Below, piece after piece: positions 25,278 to 34,370 of a stretch of 50,438 nt of DNA. Source of the stretch: JBBCJT01 sp037190665 (GTDB taxonomy: Bacteria > Pseudomonadota > Alphaproteobacteria > Acetobacterales > Acetobacteraceae); the NCBI GenBank assembly GCA_037190665.1, contig JBBCJT010000017.1:1-50438 (forward strand), read 5' to 3'. Position 1 is the stretch's first letter. Each line of letters opens with the position of its first letter. The translations under genes and the position numbers were made by a program. The notes below the pieces were generated by a model. It was given only the letters and a program-made list of their open reading frames with translations, was not told where the DNA came from and made no database searches.

Positions 25278-26356
25278 GGATCCGCCTTGCGCAGCACCAC
25301 CGTATCCGCGACGCGCCAGCCCAGGCGCACCTCGGTGCCCGGTGTCAGGCGCGCCATCCCGCGATCGGTCAGCCAGGTGGCGCTGAGGGGCTGGCCCCAG
25401 GCGGTACGGAAGATCAGCCGGGTCAACCCGCCTGTCAGCACGACTTCGCTGATCGTCGCAGCGATGGCGTTTTCCGCGGATGCGTCCTCGGCGACGATCG
25501 TGACGCGCTCGGGGCGGATCATGATCTCGGCTTCTGCCTGCTCAGCCGCATCGGCTTCGGGCGCCCGTACTTCCTCCCCGGATGGCAACCGCAGGCGGAG
25601 CAGGCCGCCGTCCCGCTCGATCAGCGAGACAGGCAGGATGTTCGACTCGCCGATGAACTCCGCAACGAACCGGTTCGCCGGTTCGAAGTAGACCCGATCC
25701 GGCGCCGCATCCTGCAGGATCGAGCCGTCGCGCAGGACGCAGATGCGATCGGACATGGTCATCGCCTCCTGCTGATCGTGCGTGACATAGATGATCGTGG
25801 CGCCGATGGCGGCGTGAATCCGGCGCAGCTCGAACTGCATCTGCTCGCGCAGCTTCTTGTCGAGTGCGCTGAGCGGCTCGTCCATCAGGATCACGGCCGG
25901 GCGGTGAACCAGCGCGCGCGCCAGTGCGACGCGCTGCTGCTGCCCGCCCGAAAGCTCGCTCGGATAGCGAGCCGCCAGATGGCCGAGTTGCACCATCTCC
26001 AGCGCTTCCGTGACGCCGGCCGCGACCGTGCGCTCTGGCGTGGCCCGCATCCGCAGCGGGAAGGCGACGTTTTCCCCGACCGTCATATGGGGAAACAGGG
26101 CATAGCCCTGGAAGACCATACCGATGTTGCGCGCGTGCGCGGGCGTCTCCGTCACATCGCGCCCGGCGATCCGGATCCGTCCGCCGCTCGGCTCGAGCAG
26201 GCCCGCCAGCATGGCCAGCAGCGTCGACTTGCCCGAGCCGGAAGGCCCGAGCAGGGTGACGAACTGGCCCGGTGCGATGCTCAGGTCCGTGGGCTGAAGT
26301 GCCGTAACGCTGCCGTATCGCCGGGAAAGCCCCGAGATCTCGATGGCGGCCGTCAT
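25274..26356 (-). CDS. ABC transporter ATPase, PotA type
   Basis: A 360-residue ATPase of the spermidine/putrescine/iron(III) group. Walker A GPSGSGKST (37-45), Q-loop in GMVFQGYALFPHMTV, signature LSGGQQQRVALARAL, Walker B VILMDEP, H-loop VTHDQQEAM, then a C-terminal TOBE regulatory domain from about residue 260. Energises the fused permease whose gene it overlaps by four bases. It starts 34 bases after the binding-protein gene. Confidence 0.95.
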   Translation of the reverse strand: MTAAIEISGLSRRYGSVTALQPTDLSIAPGQFVTLLGPSGSGKSTLLAMLAGLLEPSGGRIRIAGRDVTETPAHARNIGMVFQGYALFPHMTVGENVAFPLRMRATPERTVAAGVTEALEMVQLGHLAARYPSELSGGQQQRVALARALVHRPAVILMDEPLSALDKKLREQMQFELRRIHAAIGATIIYVTHDQQEAMTMSDRICVLRDGSILQDAAPDRVYFEPANRFVAEFIGESNILPVSLIERDGGLLRLRLPSGEEVRAPEADAAEQAEAEIMIRPERVTIVAEDASAENAIAATISEVVLTGGLTRLIFRTAWGQPLSATWLTDRGMARLTPGTEVRLGWRVADTVVLRKADP

Positions 26357-26390
26357 ACCCAGGCGGCGTCCACGCGGGGCATGCCGCCCT

Positions 26391-27458
26391 TCAGCGGCTG
26401 AGGAACCATGCGTTCAGCCGCTCCTGCGCCGGAGCCTTGTGCTCGTACCAGAACTGGCCGTCCACGGTCGTGAGCTTGGCGAAGTTCTCGGGCCAGGTCG
26501 CCAGCAATCGGGCACGCTCCGGCGGCAGGTGCTTCATGGCCTCCGGATTGCCCGTGCCCGACGGAAGTATCTGCATGCAGGCGGCCTGACGTTGCGGATC
26601 CCAGGTGGAGGCAATGAACTGCCGCGCCAGATCGCGCTTGGGGCTTCCCTTCGGGATCACGAAGCCGCTGACGTAGTAGAGGCCTTCGTTCCAGTTGACC
26701 GCATAGGGCGCTCCCTGCTGGATCGCCACCTGATGGCGCGCGGCATAGCCGCCGACCAGGTCGGCCTCGCGCGTGACCAGCGCCTGCGCATTCTGCGCGC
26801 CGCTCTCCCACCAGTAGGAGATGTGCGGCCGCAATTCGGTCAGCTTGCGGAAAACGCGATCGAAGCCGTCGGGCTTGGCAAGCTCCTTGTAGAGGTCGGC
26901 CGGCGGTACGCCGAGCGAGAGCATCACCATCTCGAACGTATCGTAGGGCCGCTTCCCGAGCGAACGGCGGCCCGGGAAGGCTGACAGGTTGCCGATGTCT
27001 TCCCACGATGCAGGCGGCCGGTCGCGGAAGCGTTGCGTACTGTAGGCGAAGTTCAGCGCGTCGATCGCGATCGGCCCGAGATACGGGCTGCGGAGGGATT
27101 CCGGCAGGCTGGTGAGCGTCGCGCGGCTGTTGTCGATCTCCTCCAGCATGTTGTTGCGCTGGAGTTCATAGGCCACTTCGTGCGTCACATAGACGACGTC
27201 CCAGTCGTAGTTCCGCGTCTCGATCATCGCGCGGATCTGCGATGTGGGATGGGAACGGCGCACCACCGCAACCGGCCGATGCCCGGTCGCGGCCTGGAAC
27301 GGTTCGTGGAAGGCTCTGGTGAACGCCCGCGAGTAGTCGCCACCAGGATCGGCAACGACCAGCGTCTCCGCGGCCCTGGCCCTGTTGGCAAGCATCGGGG
27401 CAGCAAGAATGCCGCCGGTTGCAGCAAGAAGGCCTCGTCGCGACGTGTTCGGAAACAT
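26391..27458 (-). CDS. Polyamine-type periplasmic binding protein (PotD/SBP_bac_6-like)
   Basis: A 355-residue receptor with a twin-arginine-like signal (MFPNTSRRGLLAATGGILAAP, cleavage near ARAAE). The fold signatures include DWDVVYVTHEVAYELQRNNMLEEID, DALNFAYSTQRFRDRPPASWEDI and VNWNEGLYYVSGFVIPKGSP. ATG 27458 follows GGAG; upstream in-frame codons lack a ribosome-binding site. First gene of the operon binding protein - ATPase - fused permease - NMT1-like - GntR. Ligand cannot be inferred beyond a small, probably cationic or zwitterionic compound. Confidence 0.92.
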   Translation of the reverse strand: MFPNTSRRGLLAATGGILAAPMLANRARAAETLVVADPGGDYSRAFTRAFHEPFQAATGHRPVAVVRRSHPTSQIRAMIETRNYDWDVVYVTHEVAYELQRNNMLEEIDNSRATLTSLPESLRSPYLGPIAIDALNFAYSTQRFRDRPPASWEDIGNLSAFPGRRSLGKRPYDTFEMVMLSLGVPPADLYKELAKPDGFDRVFRKLTELRPHISYWWESGAQNAQALVTREADLVGGYAARHQVAIQQGAPYAVNWNEGLYYVSGFVIPKGSPKRDLARQFIASTWDPQRQAACMQILPSGTGNPEAMKHLPPERARLLATWPENFAKLTTVDGQFWYEHKAPAQERLNAWFLSR

Positions 27459-27540
27459 CGTTGCTTCTCCGGCTGTGCAAACAACTGAATGCAGTGCAGA
27501 ATACAAGGTGTCTGTCCGAACCATCAGGAGTCAAGTGCAA
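27459..27540. promoter_or_regulatory. Divergent promoter region, importer versus amidohydrolase
   Basis: These 82 bases separate the binding-protein gene from the amidohydrolase and must hold both promoters. TGCA recurs four times, and a TTGTATTC segment (minus strand, near 27500) resembles half of a FadR-type operator. I cannot define -10/-35 boxes with confidence. Confidence 0.35.
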
Positions 27541-28794
27541 ATGCCCGCCCCGGCGCCGCGCCCCGCTCAGCCTGTCGTTCTGACCAATTTCGATCTCCTG
27601 GACGTCGTTGCCGGAGAACTGCGCAAGGGTCATGCGTTGGTCTTCGACAAGGGACAGATCACCGCCGTCGCAGAGGGGAAGCCTCGCCCGCCGGAGGGGG
27701 CTCAGGTCATCGACCTGAAGGGCCGCGTCCTGATGCCCGGGCTGATCGACTGCCATGTCCACATCCTGCAATCGATCTTTCCGACCTCGGCGGACTTCCT
27801 TCCATCATTCCTGACAGCCGCCGCGACGATCCGGCTCGGCCAGATGCTGAACCGGGGTTTCACGACCGTGCGCGATGCCGGTGGTGCGGATGCCGGACAC
27901 CGAAGGGCGGTGGAAGCCGGCGTCATCCGCGGGCCCCGGCTCTTCGTGTCCGGCCGGGCACTCAGCCAGACGGGCGGCCATGGCGATGCGCGGACCAACG
28001 CCGACATGCTCGACGCCTGCGGCTGCCAGGCGCTGCTGAAGGGCGGCATCGGCCGCATCGTCGATGGCCTGCCGGCGGTGCTGCATGCGGTGCGCGACGA
28101 GATACGGCTCGGCGCGGATCAGATAAAGATGATGGCTGGCGGTGGCGTGGGATCACCGCACGGCTTCCTGGAGTACGACCAGTTCCAGGAGGACGAGGTC
28201 ACCGCCATCGTCACGGAGGCGCAGCGCGCGCGCACCTATGTCATGGCGCACGTGTACTCCGCGGAGGGCGTGAAGCGCCTCGTGCGGCTCGGCGTGCGCT
28301 CGATCGAGCATGGCAACCTGATCGACGACGAAGCGGCACGGATGATGGCGCAGGCGGGTTCCTACCTTGTGCCGAACCTCATCGTGTACGAGATCATCGC
28401 AAAGTTCGGGCGGGAGCACGGCTTCCCCGAGGCCGGACTGGCGCGGATGGGGCCGATCACCGAGGCAGGGTCGCGGTCGGTGGACCTCGCGGCGCACTAT
28501 GGCGTGCGGATCGGTTACGGGTCCGACCTGGTGAAGGCACCCGACTATCAGTCCGACGAGTTCCTGGTGCGCACGCGGACGCAGAAGCCGATCGACGTGA
28601 TCCGCAGCGCCACGGTCATCGGCGCGGAGATCGTGAACCGGGTCGGCAAGCTTGGCGTCATTGCCGAGGGCGCCCATGCGGACCTCCTCGCGATCGACGG
28701 CAATCCGCTTGAGGACGTCGCGCTGCTGACCGAGCAGGGCCGGCACATCTCCCTGATCGTCAAGGATGGGCGCATCGAGAAGAACACGCTCTGA
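27541..28794 (+). CDS. Metal-dependent amidohydrolase (imidazolonepropionase/Xaa-Pro dipeptidase-like)
   Basis: A 417-residue amidohydrolase-superfamily enzyme with the complete binuclear metal set: His72 and His74 (DCHVH), Lys196 (IKMMAGGG, likely carboxylated), His237 (AHVYS), His257 (EHGN) and Asp329 (GSDL). Flanking beta-sandwich strands (HALVFDKGQITAV and HADLLAIDGNP) agree. Relatives in this branch hydrolyse N-acyl or cyclic amides and dipeptides. Start ATG 27541 has GGAG 11 bases upstream. It is divergent from the importer operon, so the importer probably delivers its substrate. No signal peptide. Confidence 0.92.
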   Translation: MPAPAPRPAQPVVLTNFDLLDVVAGELRKGHALVFDKGQITAVAEGKPRPPEGAQVIDLKGRVLMPGLIDCHVHILQSIFPTSADFLPSFLTAAATIRLGQMLNRGFTTVRDAGGADAGHRRAVEAGVIRGPRLFVSGRALSQTGGHGDARTNADMLDACGCQALLKGGIGRIVDGLPAVLHAVRDEIRLGADQIKMMAGGGVGSPHGFLEYDQFQEDEVTAIVTEAQRARTYVMAHVYSAEGVKRLVRLGVRSIEHGNLIDDEAARMMAQAGSYLVPNLIVYEIIAKFGREHGFPEAGLARMGPITEAGSRSVDLAAHYGVRIGYGSDLVKAPDYQSDEFLVRTRTQKPIDVIRSATVIGAEIVNRVGKLGVIAEGAHADLLAIDGNPLEDVALLTEQGRHISLIVKDGRIEKNTL

Positions 28795-28884
28795 ATTCGG
28801 CGCACGGCCACGGGGGCGAACGCAGAGGCTGCAAATCGTGCAGCAACATGGCGCTCGCGCCCCAGTCGACTGCGGCAGCGGTGA

Positions 28885-29613
28885 CTAGTGGCTCAGGATG
28901 CGGGACAGAAAGCGGGCAGCACGCTCGCTTTTCGGCTGCTGGAAGAACGCCTCGGCCGGCGTGTCCTCGACGATGGCTCCCTGGTCCATGAACACGACCC
29001 GATCGGCCACTCGCCGGGCAAACCCCATCTCGTGCGTGACGACGATCATGGTCATCCCTTCGCGCGCCAGATCCGTCATGACGTCAAGAACCTCGCCGAT
29101 CATCTCCGGATCGAGTGCTGATGTCGGCTCGTCAAAGAGCATCGCCGCCGGGCCCATCGCCAGCGCACGCGCGATCGCGACACGCTGCTGCTGCCCGCCG
29201 GACAGGTTTGCGGGATGCCGATCGCCAAATCCCGCAAGGCCGACCCGCTCCAGCAGCTCATTGGCGCGCGCGGCCGCCGTCCGGGCACTACGGCGCAGGG
29301 CCTTCCGCGGCGCCAGCGTGATGTTGTCGAGGACCGTCATGTGCGGATAGAGCTCGAAGCTCTGGAACACCATGCCGATGCGCGCGCGGAGCTTTGCGAG
29401 GTCGGTGCGCGGATCGCCGACCGAAACTCCCTCCACGGTCACGACCCCTTCATCGAAGCGTTCCAGCCCATTGATGCACTTGATCAACGTGCTCTTGCCC
29501 GACCCCGAGGGCCCGCATACCACGACGATCTCGCCGCGGTGCACCCGAAGAGAGCAATCGTGCAGGACGCGATGGCGGCCATAGGACTTGCTGACATGTT
29601 CGACAACGATCAT
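28885..29613 (-). CDS. Polar amino-acid ABC transporter ATPase (GlnQ/GltL type)
   Basis: A 242-residue ATPase starting MIVVEHVSKSYG. Walker A GPSGSGKST (34-42), FQSFELYPHMTVLDNI, signature LSGGQQQRVAIARAL, Walker B AMLFDEPTSALDPE, H-loop VTHEMGFARRVADRV. The length and the FELYPHMT segment are typical of polar amino-acid importers. It is transcribed away from the rest of its system (flavoprotein, binding protein, two permeases), which is an unusual split. Confidence 0.95.
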   Translation of the reverse strand: MIVVEHVSKSYGRHRVLHDCSLRVHRGEIVVVCGPSGSGKSTLIKCINGLERFDEGVVTVEGVSVGDPRTDLAKLRARIGMVFQSFELYPHMTVLDNITLAPRKALRRSARTAAARANELLERVGLAGFGDRHPANLSGGQQQRVAIARALAMGPAAMLFDEPTSALDPEMIGEVLDVMTDLAREGMTMIVVTHEMGFARRVADRVVFMDQGAIVEDTPAEAFFQQPKSERAARFLSRILSH

Positions 29614-29732
29614 CGTCGTTTCAGTATGTCCCTCGCATTCTTCACAGCATACTTTCCCCGAGGCGCAAGGGTGACAGCCGCGCAAAGTACAGTCTAGGCT
29701 GATCACCTCCGAGGGGCGGGGAGAAGAAGCGC
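29614..29732. promoter_or_regulatory. Divergent promoter region of the amino-acid importer
   Basis: A 119-base region between the ATPase and the flavoprotein genes. AGTATG (29623-29628) and CATACT (29648-29653) form a 6-bp inverted repeat with 19-base spacing, a weak operator candidate. No clear promoter boxes. Confidence 0.3.
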
Positions 29733-31001
29733 TTGCCGGGACCGGAACGGAGCATCGGCGTCATCGGCGCAGGAATAGTCGGCGTGCTGACGGCGCTTCG
29801 CCTGCAGCGAGAAGGCCACACCGTCTGGCTTCTGGACCCCGAGCCACCCGGAAGCCAGGCAGCCGCATCCTTCGGCAATGCCGGCTGCTTCAATCCATCC
29901 TCGGTCGTTCCGATGTCCATGCCCGGCGTCGTTCGCAAGGTGCCGGGATGGCTGGCGGATCCGCTCGGGCCGCTTGCGCTCCGTTGGAACTACCTGCCGA
30001 CGATCGCCCCATGGCTGATACGCTACATCCGCGCAGGACGGATCGATCGCGTCGAGGCTCAGGCGCGCGCCCTTGGCGGCTTGCTCGGCCCTTGCCTGGA
30101 CATCCTGCTTCCCATGGTCCGGGAAGCCGACGCAGCGGATCTCGTGCGCCGCGAAGGAATTCTCGTCGCCTACCGCTCGGAGGAAAGCCGTCGCGGCGAC
30201 GATCTTTCATGGGAGTTGCGGCGCCGCAACGGGATCGCCTTCCATGACCTGAATGCCGACGAACTGCGGCAGTTCGATCCTGCGCTCTCGCGCGACTTCA
30301 TCCGCGCAGTTCACGTGCCGGACAACGGGCATACGATCGACCCCGGACAACTGGTCGCGCGACTGGCGGACGCCTTCATCCGGGAAGGCGGCGTCATTCA
30401 CCGCCGCCGGGCGACAGGGTTCGAGCTGCAGGATGGCCGGCTCAGGGCAGTGCGCACGCCGGAAGGCGAATTGCCGGCGAATGCCGCGATCATTGCCGCG
30501 GGCGCGCATTCGCGGCAGCTCGCGGCCGCCGTCGGGGATCGTGTCCCCCTGGAGACCGAGCGGGGCTATCACCTGATGATCCGCGACGCACCGGCGATGC
30601 CGCGCGTGCCCACCACGGACGCTGATGGCAAGTTCGTCGCCACGCCGATGTCAGGCGGCCTGCGCTTCGCCGGGACAGTAGAGCTTGCCGGCCTGTCCGC
30701 CGCACCCAACTGGCGGCGCGCGCGCATGCTGCTCGAGCAAGGGCGCAGGATGCTGCCCGGCCTGGACGGTGCCATCACTGACGACCGGATCTCCATGTGG
30801 ATGGGGCATCGTCCGAGTCTGCCGGACTCCCTGCCGGTGATCGGGCGCTCCACGGCGACCCCCGATGTCTTCCACGCATTCGGTCATGGTCACGTCGGCA
30901 TGACGGGCGCGCCGGGCACAAGCCTCGTGCTGGCCGACCTGATCGCCAGCCGCCCACCCTCGATAGACATCGCCCCGTTCCGGCCCGACCGGTTCGGATG
31001 A
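29733..31001 (+). CDS. FAD-dependent amino-acid dehydrogenase (DadA-like)
   Basis: A 422-residue DAO-superfamily flavoprotein: GAGIVG at 12-17 followed by LTALRLQREGHTVWLLD, then SFGNAGCFNPSSVVPMSMPG, which is the DadA-type segment after the first FAD motif, and C-terminal MGHRPSLPDSLPVIGRS and GHGHVGMTGAPGTS. DadA-type enzymes oxidise D-amino acids or related amines and pass electrons to quinones. Translation starts at TTG 29733, the only supported start before the FAD motif, with GGGGAGAAGAAG upstream. It leads the amino-acid importer genes, so substrate and transported compound are probably the same. Confidence 0.9.
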   Translation: MPGPERSIGVIGAGIVGVLTALRLQREGHTVWLLDPEPPGSQAAASFGNAGCFNPSSVVPMSMPGVVRKVPGWLADPLGPLALRWNYLPTIAPWLIRYIRAGRIDRVEAQARALGGLLGPCLDILLPMVREADAADLVRREGILVAYRSEESRRGDDLSWELRRRNGIAFHDLNADELRQFDPALSRDFIRAVHVPDNGHTIDPGQLVARLADAFIREGGVIHRRRATGFELQDGRLRAVRTPEGELPANAAIIAAGAHSRQLAAAVGDRVPLETERGYHLMIRDAPAMPRVPTTDADGKFVATPMSGGLRFAGTVELAGLSAAPNWRRARMLLEQGRRMLPGLDGAITDDRISMWMGHRPSLPDSLPVIGRSTATPDVFHAFGHGHVGMTGAPGTSLVLADLIASRPPSIDIAPFRPDRFG

Positions 31002-31031
31002 CAGCCCTCATGCCAGGAAGGAGCTCCGATC

Positions 31032-31943
31032 ATGCCGAATCAGCCCCCCGTCGATCGTCGCGGCTGGCTGGCCGTGGTGGCCGGCCTGGGATCGGCGGCC
31101 GCAACGACCGCCTCCGCGCAGGCGCAGCAGCCTGCGAACTGCCCTGAAGACACGCTCGACAGGATCCAGCGCACGGGTCGCTTCAATCTCGGGGTGCGGG
31201 AGGCGACGCCGCCGTACGGTTTCAAGGATGCCTCGGGCAACTACGTGGGATTTGCCACCGAAATCGCGCAAGCCATCCTGGAGAACGTGAACCGTGAACT
31301 CGGCGGGCGCATCCAGGTGAACTACGTCCCCGTGACGAGCCAGACACGGATACCGCTGCTGCAGAACAGTACGATCGATATGGAAGCGGGCGCCACGGTC
31401 GTCACCCGCGCAAGAACCCGCGTGGTCGATTTCACCGTGCCTACCTTTGTCACGGCGACCGAAGTGCTCGTGCCCGCTGACAGCCCCATCCGCACGCTGG
31501 CCGACCTGGCCGGGCGTCGTGTCGGCGTGCCGCAGGGCGGGCTGGAGATGGCTGCGTTCCGCGACCTGTCGGCGCGGGGACGCATCGCCCGGCCGATCAC
31601 CACGGTCGCCTTCCCCGATCACCCGCAGGGCTTCACCGCCCTGCAGACCGGATCCATCGAGGCGTATGCCTCGGATGGCCCGATCCTCTACCGGTTCGCC
31701 ACGGATACGGCGCGGTGGCGCGTGTTCGATCCGGGGATCAACAGCTTCCTCCAGGCCTTCCCTCTCCGCCCCGGAAGCTCGAAGTTCAACCGCATCGCGA
31801 ACCTCACGATCGTCGGCATGAGTGCGGATGGACGTTTCCAGGCGCTGCACGAGAAGTATTTCGGCCCCGGATCCTCGGCTCCCTACCCGATGACGGATAT
31901 GCTGCGGGCGATGATCGCCATGAACTCCTGGCCGGAGCAATGA
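31032..31943 (+). CDS. Amino-acid ABC transporter binding protein (family 3, GltI-like)
   Basis: A 303-residue periplasmic receptor with signal peptide through about residue 31 (AAATTASAQA), then TGRFNLGVREATPPYGFKDASGNYVGFATEIA, LLQNSTIDMEAGATVVTRAR and LADLAGRRVGVPQGG, all diagnostic of the SBP_bac_3 glutamate/aspartate type. An AAGGAG site precedes ATG 31032. Followed after seven bases by the permease genes. Confidence 0.94.
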   Translation: MPNQPPVDRRGWLAVVAGLGSAAATTASAQAQQPANCPEDTLDRIQRTGRFNLGVREATPPYGFKDASGNYVGFATEIAQAILENVNRELGGRIQVNYVPVTSQTRIPLLQNSTIDMEAGATVVTRARTRVVDFTVPTFVTATEVLVPADSPIRTLADLAGRRVGVPQGGLEMAAFRDLSARGRIARPITTVAFPDHPQGFTALQTGSIEAYASDGPILYRFATDTARWRVFDPGINSFLQAFPLRPGSSKFNRIANLTIVGMSADGRFQALHEKYFGPGSSAPYPMTDMLRAMIAMNSWPEQ

Positions 31944-31950
31944 CAAGGGA

Positions 31951-32670
31951 ATGACGGAACTCGACTGGTCCGTCCTCACGACCAGTCCCTATATCGAACA
32001 GATCCGCTCGGCGGTTCTCGTCACCCTCCAGCTTTCGCTGATCTCATGGGTGTTCGCGCTCATGATCGGCATCGTCGTCGGCCTTGCGCGCGATGCTCCC
32101 AGCCGGACAGCACGGCTGCTCGCCGGAGCGTATGTCGAGGTCTTTCGCAACATTCCGCTGCTGGTGCAGCTCTTCTTCGTCTACTATGTGCTGCCGCGCG
32201 CGCTGCCCATGGAATGGCGTCAGGAGCTGTTCCGCATGGGGTGGGAGATGGGAAGCGCCATCCTGACGCTCTCCCTCTACACGTCGGCGAAGGTAGCCGA
32301 ACATGTCCGCTCCGGCCTCAATGCGGTCAGCCGCCAGATCCGCGTCGGGGCGCTCGCCACCGGCCTGACCTGGTGGCAGGCGCAGCGCTACGTCGTCCTG
32401 CCCCTCCTGCTTCGCCTCGCGCTGCCCAGCCTGACGTCGGAGTTCGTGACCGTCTTCAAGAGCTCGTCGCTCGCGATGACGGTCGGCGTCGTCGAGACTG
32501 CGGGCGTGACCCAGCAGCTCGGGCTCGAGACGTTCCGCTGGATAGAAGCGAACACGGTCGGAACGGTGATCTATCTCGGCTGTGCCTGGGCTGTCGCACT
32601 GATCATGGCATTGCTCGAGCGGGCCGTGCGCGTCCCCGGCCTCATCCGCGCGGGCGAGCAGTCCCGATGA
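31951..32670 (+). CDS. Amino-acid ABC transporter permease (GltJ-like)
   Basis: A 239-residue HisM-type permease. VEVFRNIPLLVQLFFVYYVLP is the hallmark of polar amino-acid permeases. The coupling loop is VRSGLNAVSRQIRVGALATGLTWWQAQRYVVLPL. It overlaps the next permease start (ATGA). Together with that gene it forms the heterodimeric membrane channel. Confidence 0.94.
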   Translation: MTELDWSVLTTSPYIEQIRSAVLVTLQLSLISWVFALMIGIVVGLARDAPSRTARLLAGAYVEVFRNIPLLVQLFFVYYVLPRALPMEWRQELFRMGWEMGSAILTLSLYTSAKVAEHVRSGLNAVSRQIRVGALATGLTWWQAQRYVVLPLLLRLALPSLTSEFVTVFKSSSLAMTVGVVETAGVTQQLGLETFRWIEANTVGTVIYLGCAWAVALIMALLERAVRVPGLIRAGEQSR

Positions 32671-33326
32671 GCCCTTCGCTGCCGGCCGAGCTGTTCGAGC
32701 TGCTGAGGGCGCTGATCGTCACCAACCTGCGGATCACCGCGACCGCGATCGCGATCGCGCTGCCGATCGCGTGCCTGTTTGCGTTCGGCCGCCTGTCATC
32801 CTTCGCGCCGTTGCGCTGGGCCGTGACTGCCTACGTGAACCTGCTGCGAAGCATGCCACTGCTGATGGTCGTGTTCTGGGCCTACTACAGCGGACCGCTG
32901 ATAACCGGCCAGCCGGCGTCGGCGGAAACGGCCGCCACCATCGCATTGGCAGCGTTCGAGATCGCGTACTTCACCGAGATCATCCGCGCGGGCATCCAGT
33001 CCGTGTCGGAAGGCCAGCGGCGTGCCGGGCTGGCAACCGGGCTCCGCCGCGGCCAGGTGTCCCGCCTGATCATTCTCCCTCAGGCCCTGCAGCGCATGAC
33101 GCCCTCGCTCCTGACGCAGTGCCTGATCGCCTTTCAGGATTCGACGATCGCGAGTGTCATCGGTGTTTCGGATGCCCTGCACACGGCGACCATCATCAAC
33201 GCGCGGGAACTGAGGCCCGTCGAGATCTACGCCGGGCTTGCGCTGATGTACTTCCTGATCTGCTTCGCCGTCAGCCGGCTCGTACGGGCGCTGGCGGATG
33301 AGCGACAGCGTGTCGTTGACGCATAA
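32667..33326 (+). CDS. Amino-acid ABC transporter permease (GltK-like)
   Basis: A 219-residue second permease: VNLLRSMPLLMVVFWAYY segment and coupling loop IRAGIQSVSEGQRRAGLATGLRRGQVSRLIILPQAL. ATG 32667 overlaps the previous stop; a long upstream continuation of the frame is antisense-like noise. Last gene of this unit, ending 18 bases from the convergent Bug 4 gene. Confidence 0.94.
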   Translation: MSPSLPAELFELLRALIVTNLRITATAIAIALPIACLFAFGRLSSFAPLRWAVTAYVNLLRSMPLLMVVFWAYYSGPLITGQPASAETAATIALAAFEIAYFTEIIRAGIQSVSEGQRRAGLATGLRRGQVSRLIILPQALQRMTPSLLTQCLIAFQDSTIASVIGVSDALHTATIINARELRPVEIYAGLALMYFLICFAVSRLVRALADERQRVVDA

Positions 33327-33344
33327 AGTGTGCGACCGCGCCCG

Positions 33345-34370
33345 CTATTCCGGCTTGATCCCCGCGGCAGCGATGATCCGGCTCCAGCGCGCCGACTCCG
33401 CTTTCAGCATCTCGCCGTAGCCGGCGGCATCGGCGATGGCGATGTCACCGCCCTGCTCCAGCAGCCGCGCCCGCAGTGCGGGGACCTCCACGGCCTTCAT
33501 CACTGCCGCTTCGAGCAGACGGACCGCCTCCTCCGGTGCGCGCGCGGGGAGGTGAAGCCCGACCCAGCCCGCCATCGCCGCATCCGGCAGGCCGGCCTCG
33601 GCCACCGTGGGAACATCGGGCAGCACCGAGACGCGCCGGTTCGCCGTGACGGCGAGTGCCCGCAAGCTGCCGTCGCGCAACAACGCGATGGCGGCCGGCA
33701 AGGATGGCACGGCGACCTGCACCTCGCCGCTGAGCACCGCCGTGACGGCCGGCCCCGCGCCGCGATAGGGCACATGGTTCCAGGTGATGCCCGCCGTGGT
33801 GCGGAACAGCTCGCCCGCCAGATGAAGCGGCGATCCGACACCGCCCGATCCGAAGTCGACAGCGCCGGGCCGGGCCTTTGCCATGGCGATGAAACCGGCG
33901 AGATCACGTGCCGGCGAATCCGCCTTCACCACAATGGCATGCGGCAGCGTGACCGCGAGCGCGACGGGGCGAAGATCCGTCAAGGGATCGAAGGGCAGGC
34001 TGCGATAGAGGCTGGAAGCCGTTGCCAGCGCCCCGTCGCTGACCAGCGCCGTGTAGCCATCGGGCGCTGCCTTGGCGACGGCATCGCTGCCGATCATGCC
34101 GCCCGCGCCGGCCCGGTTGTCGATGACGATGGGGGTGCCGAGTTCCTGCGACACCTCCTGCGCAAGCAGCCGCGCGATCACGTCCGTGCTGCCGCCCGGT
34201 GGCCAGGGTACGACCCAGCGCAGGGGTCGGTTCGGGAAGGATTGGGCAAACACCCCGCGGGCTGCGGCGGCGCCAAGGGCGAGTGCCGCCAATCCGCGCC
34301 GGGTCAGAGTCCCGGCTGCGGGTCGGTTATCCGGACCGCATGAGGGCATGCTGCAAACGGTAGATTCCAT
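33345..34370 (-). CDS. Bug/TctC-family periplasmic solute receptor 4
   Basis: A 341-residue receptor with an unusually long N-terminal region: about 24 residues precede the TRRGLAALALGAAAARGVFA signal core, which has twin arginines. Family signatures are NRPLRWVVPWPPGGSTD, VIDNRAGAGGMIG, AAPDGYTALVSDG and SVLPDVPTVAEAG. ATG 34370 is supported by GGGGAGGAA six bases upstream and overlaps the end of the EthD-like gene by 44 bases; ATG 34349 is the alternative. Final gene of the LysR-divergent operon. No permease partner. Confidence 0.92.
   Translation of the reverse strand: MESTVCSMPSCGPDNRPAAGTLTRRGLAALALGAAAARGVFAQSFPNRPLRWVVPWPPGGSTDVIARLLAQEVSQELGTPIVIDNRAGAGGMIGSDAVAKAAPDGYTALVSDGALATASSLYRSLPFDPLTDLRPVALAVTLPHAIVVKADSPARDLAGFIAMAKARPGAVDFGSGGVGSPLHLAGELFRTTAGITWNHVPYRGAGPAVTAVLSGEVQVAVPSLPAAIALLRDGSLRALAVTANRRVSVLPDVPTVAEAGLPDAAMAGWVGLHLPARAPEEAVRLLEAAVMKAVEVPALRARLLEQGGDIAIADAAGYGEMLKAESARWSRIIAAAGIKPE

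Noticed and set aside
23880..25691. 603-codon plus-strand open frame opposite the fused permease
   Set aside because: Highly charged low-complexity translation, antisense to a well defined membrane protein.
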